A stretch of 64,000 nucleotides of DNA from Taxawa tesnikishii (nom. ined.) (lineage: Eukaryota > Ascomycota > Dothideomycetes > Dothideales), in NCBI GenBank assembly GCA_030247885.1, contig JAPDRO010000007.1:627501-691500 (forward strand), read 5' to 3'. A model generated the notes under the pieces. The model saw only the letters and a program-made list of their open reading frames with translations, was not told the origin of the DNA and made no database searches. Made by a program: the position numbers and the translations under genes. Below, piece after piece: positions 54,092-64,000 of the stretch (position 1 is the first letter of the stretch; every line of letters starts with the position of its first letter).

Positions 54092-56691
54092 CTACCAGCC
54101 CCTCTTCCTGGCGAACCGCTTGTTAAGATGGACGAGCAGCCGCGACACGTTGAACTGGACGTACTCCAGATCGAGGTCTTCTTGGTGCTCCTTTTGCATC
54201 TCCAGCAAATCGTCAAGCTTGAGGTCCAGCTCCAAAAGGCCACGGTTGCGGCCCTTGTAGTGCAATGATATGACAAAGGTGCCGGGACTTGGGCTCTGCA
54301 TATTGAAGTAGATGTTTTGCTGGCGGTTCGGCGGCACGTTGCTTTTCTGTATGACGCCATCTTTCTCCAGCTGTGCGTGAGTGTACTTGTACGGCCCAAG
54401 GACCTTCTGGCTCTGTATGCGTTTGCTCGTGCCCTCTGATTGACCACGGACGTTGTGCAGGTACGATTTGTACGTCTCGAGCTGGCTGACGAGGTATGAG
54501 TTGTGGTCCCGGATAGTCTTGTAGACCTCCTCGAGTTTCTGCGTCTCTGCCAGGACTTTCTCTTTCAGTGATCCGAGATGGGTAAGTTCCTGCTCGATCT
54601 CGTCACGTAGTGAAGAGTAACAGTCGGCCTTCTCGATGGCTCCCATCTCGACTAGCTGGTTCAAAAGCTCCATGGCTCGGATGCCCTTGCGTACCATGAC
54701 AGAGTCGTTCTTAGTGGTCGCAGCCGCTTCTGCTACTCTGTCTAGACGCAATGGCCGCCGAGTGACGACGGAGTTCGAGGGCAGTGATCTCAAGATCATC
54801 ACAAAGGTCGACTTGGCTTCCATAAAATATACTTCTTCCTGAGTAATGTCCAGAGCTGCTGTGAGATCGTCAAGAGCCGTCTCCCATCGGCTGTACAATG
54901 GTAGATTGATTGCTCGGTTCTCTTTCCTAGGCACCAGCGGAGGCGCGGGGCCGAGCTCCTGAAGGATTTGGCTCAAATGAGAGTTTTCATCTCGTGACTA
55001 GCTGGAGTTAACAGAGTCGCGGAGGTTAGGCGGCTGAACATACCAGATCTGCGGCATGCTTGTCCAGCAAGGCGTGCATCGCATACACTTCGTTGATAGA
55101 TATCGACAGCTCGAGATCCTTCTTCGACAGTGCCACGTAGTTGTCCATTTCCAGTGTTTCGTAAAAATCTTGGACTTCACAGAGGTCCAGCAAGAATTTG
55201 TTGACACGCTCCTTGTTCTGCTGAATGAAGGGCTGCAATCTGGCCATGTAGGGCTCTTTCGCATAAGATGGCTTGTTGGCGAGGTTTTGCAACATTTTGG
55301 CGATCTGCAGGTCGTTAGTAGCCAGCTTACACTGCATCGAAATTTCTGTGTGCTCACATAGGTCAATGTCCGCTTGGGGTTCTCAGCCGGTGTCTGCTCG
55401 ATCAGCATGTAGGACCTGGGGGTGACAATAGCGGGATTGATAAATCGAAGGAAGAAGAAACCGCCAATGAGGGTGCAGATCGTCTGCTCGTGCGCGTCTG
55501 GGTATTTTCGCCGAGTAAGGCTTCGGATCTGTTTGCATATCCACCGAATACCATAGGGAGTTTCCTCAAGGCCCCGGATAATGGTTTCGACGAAGGAATT
55601 GGCCAGCCGCATCAGGATATCAGCTCTAGGCTCTATAATCTCCTGTACTCTTGGATTGGCCGCAGCTTGTTCATACGTGACGGCTTTCGGCATATGTGGT
55701 GGCAAAGGTTCGCCAGTTGCCTTCTGGGCGTTCACCATGTTTTCGTACACTTTGAGAGGATTGATCTCCAAATCGAGGTCCTTGAGCTCGATAACTGAGT
55801 TGATGCGGTCTGCGAGTACCGTCTTGAGATAGCTTTGTCCTGGTCCCCTCCGTGTGTATGTGGTCATCATCCGCGAGACCGGTGTGTTTGCGCGAAGCAG
55901 TGATGAGTAATCTGGCGTGTGGTCGAATTGATATGTCAAGACGGACTGAAACATATGAGTGATTACCCCAGACTGCACAAACCTTCGTACTGACCTGAAA
56001 CATGGTAAGGAGGAGATGTTCTTCTCTGCTTTCGTACTGATTACCGTATATTGTGAACATGACCGTTTGGAGCAATTGGTCCACCTCGGTTAGTGTGAGT
56101 AGACGGCATAGATGAGCAATGTGTCGCGGCTCAGATTGTAGGAGGAACAGCAGATTGCCGTATTTCTGTGTTTTCTCGTCGTTCGGAAACTCGCCTTCCG
56201 ACAAGTCCTCTGTGTCCTCCAGTTGGTTTGCGACTTCATTTTGCTGCGCTCGTCTCAGTATGTGACACTCTCAAATCCAGACCTGGCCGACATACCTCTT
56301 CGAGCGCCATCCGGTTCTGAATGAGCAGAGCTATCCGAGAGTCCAGATATCGGACATCCTTTTCGAGAACGAAATTCTTCTTCGATTGCGAGGAGATTTT
56401 CGCTTTCAGATCGCGCAATGCCTTCTGGGCTGCATGCATGTCAGCATCATCTTCCCTCCACCTAGCCCAACTCGAGTGTGTACCTCTGGCGAGATCATCC
56501 TCTATTTCCAGATCCCGCTGGTTCGCATTCATAGACAGGTACAGAGCGGTGACGGAGTAGCGCTTGGAGGTGCGCGCGGACCGCGAGCCATCATGCGAGG
56601 ATCGTGTGTTTTGACGAGTCATCATTGGCAGGTATGAGGAGGAGGACGAGGTCGATGTTCTCGAAGGAGCATGGAGTGTTGCAACCGACAT
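54092..56691 (-). CDS. gap1: Ras GTPase-activating protein (IQGAP-related, Gap1/Sar1 type)
   Basis: Six exons: 56484-56691, 56296-56429, 55995-56243, 55358-55945, 55044-55304 and 54092-54997, giving 781 residues. A Ser/Thr-rich N-terminus and a coiled coil ([22 protein letters not shown] region) precede the RasGAP domain (about 150-420). That domain has [10 protein letters not shown] with a candidate arginine finger (Arg215) and [14 protein letters not shown]. The RasGAP C-terminal domain (about 600-770) includes [19 protein letters not shown]. Length is near that of fission yeast Gap1 (766). It should switch off Ras in growth, mating or septation signalling. The first intron (54 nt) is a multiple of three without a stop. 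The fourth intron has a GCTACTAAC branch. Confidence 0.93.
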
Positions 56692-57341
56692 GCCTGCCGG
56701 GCCTCAGTGTGATCGGAATAGTCGGACGTACGGCGCGTGGTCGAATGTCTTTAACGAACAAAGACTCGCAAATGTCCCGCAGGACGCAGATTGCCGGGTG
56801 GTGAACTTTCGAAGCAAAGGGAGGGGCCTTTGTTACGGCTGGCGCGGAGAAGAGCGTCAGAAGCACGATAAGGCAGCGCGCAGCAGCGGCGGAGCGGAGC
56901 AGAGCAGAACGGAGCGACAGCAGCTCCGGCTCGGACCTGCGACGAAGGATCGGACACTGGCTCTGCAGGTGTCGTGTCGTAGTGCGGATGGCGCAATATA
57001 ATATGAGAACGAGGAGTGTTTCACACAGGACGCCCGTTCATCGGAGGGTTCCTGCAGCGGGAACACGCGAACTGAACTTGGCGCGGGTTTGTGTTGCGGG
57101 CGCTGCTCAATGTCTCATTGGCAGAGCGGCATTCCAGCAGGGAGCGTCGGCTTTTGGGCGCAACAGCGCTTCTTGAACGGTGAGTGGGTAGGAAGGATGG
57201 AGGGAGTCAAGGGCAACGTGCGTGGAATGCTAAGAGCGCGAAGAGAAAGCGACAATCGAGTGTGGTGGGAGGGTGGGTGGGTGACGGGCAGCTGGGCGAC
57301 GGGAGTGTTTCAGAGCTTGGTACACGAATGGTTTACAGATA

Positions 57342-57394
<53 letters not shown>

Positions 57395-58475
57395 CACACA
57401 CGCAAGAGACCAGACGAGGGGCTGCCGCTGCAGAGGCTAACTGGCTAGCTGACACCTTGTCTCTCCCTATCCCTCTTCTCCTCCCCTTTGCCCGCGCTGG
57501 CTCTCTTCCCCCTCCGTTAAGTGTTAGTTGTTTGCTAGAGCTAAAAGACAAAAGCCGCTTGTCAACGGTGCGGGCGTAACAACGCCTGGTGCAGGCACAG
57601 AGCAAAACTACCCCTTCTTGGCGGGCGTGGTCCTCCACATATCTCAGGATCGCTCAAAACATCTATTCAGGGGCCGTAGCGCTGTCATTGGTTGCTTATA
57701 CCTTGGCGAGTACTAGTCAGGAACAGCATCTCGTCAGTTCGAGGGAGCACTGCTTGCCCTCGACACCGTGCCCACTTCTTCTTGTGCTTCTTGCCCCCCC
57801 TTCGGCGCGGGTGGCGCGGTCATTTGATCGCCAATCCCTGTGCCATCTACACAGACTTGTCACCATCTGTACGCACACTCGTCTATTCTTGATCCACGGC
57901 CATATGTTGACTCGCAGCTCCACGCGTTCACGCTTTGCGGATCACAATGACGCTTCCGCAGAGAGGGCCCCTAGTGCTGCAGCAGAACCACCTCACTCAT
58001 GCACGGCACGTTTGATCCGCAATCCGTCTGGCGCCATGTGCGAAATGTCATCGGCGTCACAAGGTCGGCAGAAGCGCATCATGGTTTCCAACTAAGCGTC
58101 TAAAGAACCACAGTGAAGGCGAAGAAAAGGGGCAAGTACTTGACTCGGTCCCTAAAACAGCACTCCGATCGGGTATCCAGCTTTGCTCGTGCTTACAAGC
58201 CACAAAAAGACTCATCGCTAGCCTTGGACACCATTGCTCCCGCCCCAGGTTCTCGGACAGACGAGCAGCCACACCCATCTGGCAGTTTTGCGCACGAGAT
58301 TTGACGCATCGCACAAAGCCCTCCCGACTGCCGAGCGAGTCCCGAAATGGTAGTCGGAGGTCGTTCGCCGAGACTGTTACGGCTCGGTTGATCGCTGCAT
58401 CGCTTCACACATCAACCCTCCAAAAGAGAACTCCGGACCTAGGCATATCGGAGCGTCCATTCGAAAATTCTTCCA
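56692..58475. other. Long intergenic region with CA repeat
   Basis: Upstream of the RasGAP and downstream of the DUF6594 gene. No supported gene. It contains a CA dinucleotide array at 57345-57401. Confidence 0.5.
57345..57401. repeat. CA dinucleotide microsatellite
   Basis: About 24 uninterrupted CA units, then a TG interruption and four more. Confidence 0.95.
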
Positions 58476-60816
58476 TCAGCGGGCTAGAGCCGCGATGGCT
58501 GACATGGTAACAAAATAGCTATTTACCAAGGAAGACCAGTCAGCACGTGTGTAGGTAATCGAATCAAAAGAGCAATTGCAGAAAGAGAGAAAGAGAGACA
58601 ACGAAAGCTACAGATATAAGCAGCACTCACACAGCAGTACAAAGAGCCCATTCGCGAGGGGCCATGAAGTGCACGGCGCCAGTCGTCCAGACCAACATAG
58701 CTTGTGCAGCGGCAACGATCATAATCGTGAACACACGGCCCAGGAAGCTGGGTACAATACAAGAAGCAACCATGGGTGCTCCCATTGTGAAGGGTAAGAA
58801 AGCGAGCATGGGATTGCGGGTGGAAGGAGCGCTGCTTGCATTTTGAGTTTGCTGCGTCGGAAAGGCGAGCAGGTCGTCGTTGTGCTGCAGGAATCTGGCT
58901 TCAGCCTCGTGGACCGGATGGTTTGTGGACATCCACCGTCGGTAACTCTCAATCTCTTTCTGAGTCGGGGACTCCAGGCCTTTGACTAGTGTCGCATATG
59001 CAGAGAGAGCGCGATCTGTATACACGTGAACACTGTCGTACGTGCTGGAAAGAAACTATGCGCGACTTACTGTACTGTTCCGTCTTCACGAATACAGTGC
59101 CTAATAAATGCGTCTTCCTACAATGCAGCTCAGAGCCCTGCCATTTCTCTGCTCGTCTGGAAGCGGGAACTGGCTTTGAATCGTCCCCGTGAACCGTCAT
59201 CTGCGCGATGGATGAATCCACGGCTTTTAGTTGCTCCTCCAGCTCGCTAATCTCGTCCTGTAAATGCAGAATGATGCGGTGATGGAGCTGCTCGAATTTA
59301 CGATACATGGGCTTCACAGACCTGGAGGGGCCCGACAAGTGGGAGGCTAGCAAATCGTATCCAGCTAGTGTAGCTTTGCTGCTATCAGGAGCGTCTGGCA
59401 CGAAAGGGACTGCTGCTTGGTCCCCGGAAGTGGTAGAGTCATCCTCTGTAGGGAGGCCGCCTAGCGCCAGTGGACGTGTCTGAGCTAGATAGGCATACTG
59501 AGGGGCGGCGATGTGATGATGATGGGCATGCGCGTATGCCTGCTCGGTAGGGGGCTTGGCTCTGAAGATGTGGGAATGTGCCTCCAGAGGATGCAACGTG
59601 AGAACGCAGTGCAGCCTCCTGGTGCCTCAGCCGTTGTGTAGGATCCTGTGGGTCCTGCGAAACATGGCTTGCTCCCGCAAACATAGAAGACGTTTGAGAC
59701 ATATCATCGTCCGAACCGCTTGAAGCACCATCTTCCCCAGACGCGTTCTGGTCGTGTAGACTTTGCTGCCGTCTAAAGCCGGCATGGGACGCTGCACGTT
59801 CCGAACTGTTCCATCCTTCACCACTACCCGAGGTGCGAATTTTCGTAGGAGAAGGGAAAGTGGACCGCGATGACGGTGTAGCCGATAGTTCAGAAGAGCC
59901 GGCCTCGGATGTTGTATACGACGAAGACGAGCTAAAGATCGAGTTCTCTTCCTCTTCGTCCACGACAGATGCAGCGAGGCTTCTCCTTCTGAGAGTGCTC
60001 TGTTCATGGGGTCGCGTTCCTACGGACTGCATCGGATCGGGTTTGGTCTGTGCTTTGCTCGCCATTTCTTGACGTGTTAGCAAGTATCCTCTTTGTCTAA
60101 CGTGGTGTTGGTTGTATGACCGCTGGGTAACAGTAGAGGCGCTTCCACTCGATCTCTCGGACGCCCCTGTCAGCGTAGATAAAACAGAGAGCAAGCTCTG
60201 TGTCTGCCTCTGACTCGGACCAGACCGACTCCTTGAACTGGCACGGGATAGACTGCTTCGATCGCTACGATATTGACGGGTCCCACGGCGCTGGTTTGGT
60301 GTCGCTAATCCTTTTAATGCAGCCGGTCTCCGTGGAGTAGAACGTCCAGTTGCAGTACCCTCATTCCCTTCCAAGATTCTGCTTAGACTAGGCAAGAAGC
60401 CCTTTCCCTCCCGACCGGCAGGTTGTTCGTGTGTACCTGGCTTGCCGTTGCCCTGTGCTTTGCGTGAACTCCTCGATGATCGTCTCTTCCTTCGTGTGCG
60501 CTCTTCGACATCTATCCACTCTGAGCGATCAGTCTTTTCCTCGTCTTGTCGGTCAGACTGCCGTTCACCGCTATTTCTGCGCTGCGGTACATCTGCGGGC
60601 TGTCGCAATGATATTTCGTTCCTACCAGAAGAACTAGGTCCGGCAAGGGAGAGCGACGGTTTCCTGACCGACCTGTCTGCAAGGTCCGACTAGCCGTTCG
60701 ACAGTAGGCATCAGTTGGCTGAACAGGCAAGAGCAAAAGGTGGGAAAACGCTGCCAATTGAACGCGAGCTTACCATGTTGCGCGGAGATAAAGCTTACGC
60801 CCAAGGCGACGGACAT
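58476..60816 (-). CDS. DUF6594-type membrane protein with long disordered N-terminus
   Basis: Exons 60774-60816, 59071-60676, 58631-59015 and 58476-58518, about 690 residues. The first exon encodes only MSVALGVSFISAQH and is joined by a 97-nt intron. The next 400 or so residues are Ser/Arg-rich and disordered with acidic patches. The conserved part begins near GYDLLASHL and includes YRKFEQLHHRIILHLQDEI, a heptad helix typical of DUF6594. Three C-terminal hydrophobic segments follow (MLAFLPFTMGAPMVAS, VFTIMIVAAAQAML, VYFVTMSAIAALA), the last in its own small exon. Function is unknown. Frame is lost once near a G run on the plus strand (59550-59554), which would need two bases or another event, so this break is less certain to be an artefact. 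Confidence 0.75.
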
Positions 60817-61499
60817 CTAATGGATCTGGAAGAGCCGCCTCCGGAAGGGATAAGCATGCAATTTGCAACTGCTGCCAGCGCGAAGAGGCGTCTGGTACCC
60901 AAGGTTCTGGCAAGTAGAGACTACGACGACTGTGGTTGCTCGCATGTCTGCAAATGGCGAGTCCACGGTGCGACGAGGTGCAGTAGACCTGTGCAACTCG
61001 GAGGATCGGATAAGGCAGAGGCCAAGCAAGCAAGCATCGTGTCGCGCTGGGGAGGCGGTGAGCTGCAATTGGCTTCGTCGCTAATACTCACTTTGGCGGA
61101 CCCCTCCGGTATCAGACGACAAGAGCTGCAACAGTTGTTGACACATGTTTTCATGCCAACATGGATTATGGTCCAGCTTCGAAGAGGTACCCAAAGACAT
61201 TTATCGCGATAGTTGCCATGCAATCTATGGACTACCAATCACGTGACATAGGTCGGTTACCGTATACGCGCCGTCCAACTGTGCTCTTGAGGCAATGTGC
61301 CGCAAAAGCGCGTCCTTCGGCAAACACTTACTTCGAAACAGATGTTCCGCCCTTCATCCTTGCGAAGAATCAGCACCTCTAACCAGGTAACGATGGTGGT
61401 GGCTTGCAGTGGCTTGGGGTTTGAAAGCTTATATTCTGTTTTTGGGGTAACGATCTACATTTTCAGTCCAACTCATTGAGGCATTGGATGTGGCTGCGC
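60817..61499. other. Intergenic region
   Basis: Upstream of the DUF6594 gene and downstream of arginase. No gene seen. Confidence 0.5.
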
Positions 61500-62571
61500 T
61501 CAGAGAAGAGTGTCACCAAGAGCACAGCGTACTATGGAGACCCCGGCACGGATGGTCTCGCTCGCGCCCTGCGCCTCAAGGCTCGGGTTGACCTCTACTA
61601 GATCCAACGCCACCATGCTTCCCGTCTCGTGCACACATTCTGCGATGAAGTCTCCTTCGCGCAGTGTAAGACCTCCGCGGACGGGCGTACCGGTGCTTGG
61701 CGCCCACATAGGATCCAGGGAGTCGATGTCGAAGGAAAGATGGATTGGCGTGTCGCTTCCGATCCAGCCCAGAGCCATGTCCATTACTTTGCCGATACCG
61801 TGCCTACGTCGTGTCAGTACAGTTCGACTCCCAAGCACCTCTCTGGCGCCATACCTGTCGATGTCGTGCATAGAGAAGGCCTTGATGCCGTTCTCCCTCA
61901 GGATCTTCTTCTCACCGCGATCAATGTCCCGCAGACCGATGTAAACCAACTTCTTCGGGCTGATCTTCTGGTCATCCTGCAACCATCCAAAAACGTCCTC
62001 CCTCTTCTCCGTAGCCAAGCCAGTCAAGAAGGCGACTGGCATTCCGTGGATGTTTCCACTGTCAGATGTCTCTGGAGTGTTGATGTCCGCATGCGCGTCC
62101 ACCCAAATGACAGCCATCTCCGTTCCGAGCCTTTCTCTAATGGCCTTCGCGGTGCCTGAAATAGTGCCAATAGCGATGGAATGGTCACCGCCGAGTGTGA
62201 GGACGAACCTGCCTTCCTTCGCGTGCTCGTACACCTGTTTGCTCAACTGCTGAGTTACAGCGCTAACGCTCTTTGGGTTTTTCATATTGCGGTAGTTGGG
62301 GTCTTCTTGAGGAATTCTGTCGGTGTAGGCGTGAACCTGACCATCGTAGTGTACGTTGAATCTAAGGTCCTCTTTTAGCTGGTCAACAAGACCAGACTCG
62401 ATGAGGGCCATTGGTGCTGCGTCTACGCCTGATTTGCCCTTGAATGAATCAGCGCTGGACGTCCGCGGCGTAAGCTACGCTGCCTACCTGGCCGCCCGAG
62501 AAGCCAACGGCCACCAAGCCCAGCTCATTGCTCGTTGGCAAGAACTTGGGCTGCAGAGTAGGCGCATCCAT
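61500..62571 (-). CDS. car1: Arginase
   Basis: Exons 62488-62571, 61855-62438 and 61500-61803, giving 323 residues. Arginase hydrolyses L-arginine to ornithine and urea with a binuclear manganese centre. All metal motifs are present: GGDHS (His), DAHAD (Asp, His, Asp) and SFDIDSLDP (Asp, Asp). The N-terminus VAVGFSGGQGKSGVDAAP is typical. The ATG at 62571 sits in a separate first exon that a simple frame search misses. The second intron (51 nt) is a multiple of three with no stop, so unspliced reading inserts 17 residues in DIDR-HGIGKVMD. Likely cytosolic, nitrogen-regulated by family knowledge; no regulatory site is assigned here. Confidence 0.95.
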
Positions 62572-63179
62572 CGAGAAGAAGTGGAGTATGAGACGTGGAA
62601 AATGTGGATAATGGGGTTCTACGGATAGTTTGACTTATCGCGTGCGGTGTACCAGAGATGTCAATCAAGAAGCGGGCAGGGCTCGATGATGAAAGGAAAG
62701 GTCAAAGGAAGGGTTGCGGGCTTTGCGAAAAGTCCTCAACAATGGCCCGTTGCTGACCTTTTGAGTCAGCTCGTCGTTCACCGTCTCCTTTACGTAAGGT
62801 AGGCCGCAGAATCGCCTCATCCTGTACTTAGGGAAGAGCGAAGCATCGGAGTTCACGATATCGCGTATACCTGTACTTAGGGGAACGGAATTCGAAAAAC
62901 GCGCTGGACAGCGGGACTAGAGCCCAACTTATTAGACAGACATTCCGCTTGCTACGTGGGGGGGATCGTACGCAGGATACGCTTGGCGCGGGATGGACTT
63001 GCTCGGGTGGGTCAGCGGCTCTGTGACACTGCAAGGGCATCGTTGCGTGCATGGCGCCTCCATCTTCCATCCCCGTCACTTTCACTTTCACTCAGCCACG
63101 GAAGCTTCCGAATGCGTGCAGCAGGCGGTTGCCGCTCACGTGCAACAGAATGACACCGATCGGAGCGCTCCAAGGCTGA

Positions 63180-63250
63180 AGGCGACTGACTGGCTTTGAC
63201 TGGCTTCGACTGGCTTCGACTGGCTCTGACTGGCTCTGACTGGCTTTGCT
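63180..63250. repeat. TGACTGGCTT decamer minisatellite
   Basis: Six to seven tandem copies of a ten-base unit with variation at two positions (CTGACTGGCT / TCGACTGGCT). Confidence 0.9.
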
Positions 63251-63566
63251 CGGCAATTTCACAATCCGAGACTGTTTCAAAAACACATGCCGCCGGCAGT
63301 CACCGATCTCATAATGAGATCTAGGGCTCGCTCTTGGATTACCTGAGTAGAGCCAAGGGATTGTTGTACAAGCGGATGCTGAACAAGCGGGAGGGCCACG
63401 TCGAGTCGGTTCGATGCAAGAAAGTGCGCACGGGCGGTTTTCTATGCATGGAGCATCATCGCTGGCGGACAGAGATGCGCCGGCGCGGCTCTGCGACTGT
63501 GGCAAATGGGACGAGTAGTCGTTATTGAAACACCTGCCACATATAGTATGTCAAGCAGTCATCGCA

Positions 63567-63590
63567 GTGTGTTGTGTTGTGTTGTGTTGC
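63567..63590. repeat. GTGTT pentamer microsatellite
   Basis: About four to five tandem GTGTT units. Confidence 0.85.
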
Positions 63591-63632
63591 ATAAACGCCT
63601 CGAGATGCAGTGGACAAAACACAAGTTGGTGC

Positions 63633-63660
63633 ACTGCACTGCACTGCACTGCACTGCATG
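63633..63660. repeat. GCACT pentamer microsatellite
   Basis: Five tandem GCACT units ending in a GCATGC. Confidence 0.85.
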
Positions 63661-64000
63661 CACAGCGTCACCGCTTCTCTCTAGCCCGCCCGCCAGCCAG
63701 CGCGTGTGTCAACCCAGGCGAAGATCAGGGGCTTCTGTATGGCGCTATGGGAGGTCGGTGCACATTCCACGCCGCAGAATGGAACCTCGGACCCTGCTCC
63801 TCCACTTGCAATTCAAGCCAGACCGCAAAGGAGCATCTCTGGAACATATTCTCCAAACTATCACTGTCGTTACCCCAGTTATACTGCCACTGTGCTGTCC
63901 CGCACCGCCAGTCGCGGCACGCGTGGAAGCAGTCACGACAGAACCCACCAAGAACGGCCGCGGCCCGTCCTTTCGCAGCACGCCCGCACGAAACCGTCAT

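Larger units (their letters stand above)
62572..64000. other. Terminal intergenic region with simple repeats
   Basis: No supported gene. A minus-strand frame touching the window end (63725-64000) starts at an ATG at the very edge and has no recognised domain, so I do not call it. Repeats are listed separately. Confidence 0.5.

Noticed and set aside
63725-64000. A partial gene at the right edge (minus strand)
   Set aside because: The frame begins with an ATG exactly at the window edge, has no domain, and overlaps another frame of similar length.

Overview
The window looks like nuclear DNA of a filamentous ascomycete (Pezizomycotina). Genes lie on both strands. Most are split by short introns (about 45-180 nt) with GT..AG ends and a CTAAC-type branch point close to the 3' AG. 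The content is fungal: inositol phosphorylceramide synthase, a GPI protein, a GH17 glucanase, a HET-domain relic, a Mis14 kinetochore protein, a DUF6594 protein and an IQGAP-like RasGAP. I cannot fix the class or species from sequence alone. A melanised dothideomycete or eurotiomycete is possible but is only a guess.

Layout. 0.1-5 kb: a flavin monooxygenase and a 14-TM MFS exporter. 5-9.4 kb: a possible small secreted protein, a GPI-anchored protein and a secreted GH17 glucanase fused to a But2 domain. 10.5-16.5 kb: DPH4, a Gfo/Idh/MocA oxidoreductase, a decayed HET gene and a WD40-cyclophilin. 16.6-17.6 kb: degraded coding scraps. 18-31 kb: housekeeping genes (SCOT-type CoA transferase, mitochondrial L11, AUR1, RPA135, ARL8). 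31.6-38.1 kb: an RCR-type protein, a medium-chain reductase and a KipA-like kinesin. 39.4-45.7 kb: a three-gene mycosporine cluster. 45.7-49.7 kb: a gene-poor gap. 49.7-62.6 kb: a short-chain dehydrogenase, Mis14, a small conserved unknown, a RasGAP, a DUF6594 membrane protein and arginase. 62.6-64 kb: simple repeats only.

The most notable system is the mycosporine (UV-sunscreen) cluster. A sugar-phosphate cyclase of the DDGS type (minus strand) diverges from a COMT-like O-methyltransferase, which is followed by an ATP-grasp ligase. This is the mysA-mysB-mysC set that, in established pathways, turns sedoheptulose 7-phosphate into 4-deoxygadusol and then an amino-acid-linked mycosporine. Here the ATP-grasp enzyme has an N-terminal hydrophobic membrane region, and no fourth mysD/NRPS-like gene is in the window.

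A technical pattern runs through the window. At least eight positions in seven otherwise healthy genes lose frame by exactly one base, and each is restored in principle by one more base in an existing short homopolymer (mostly C or G runs). This looks like assembly indel error rather than gene decay, so automatic gene models here will be split.
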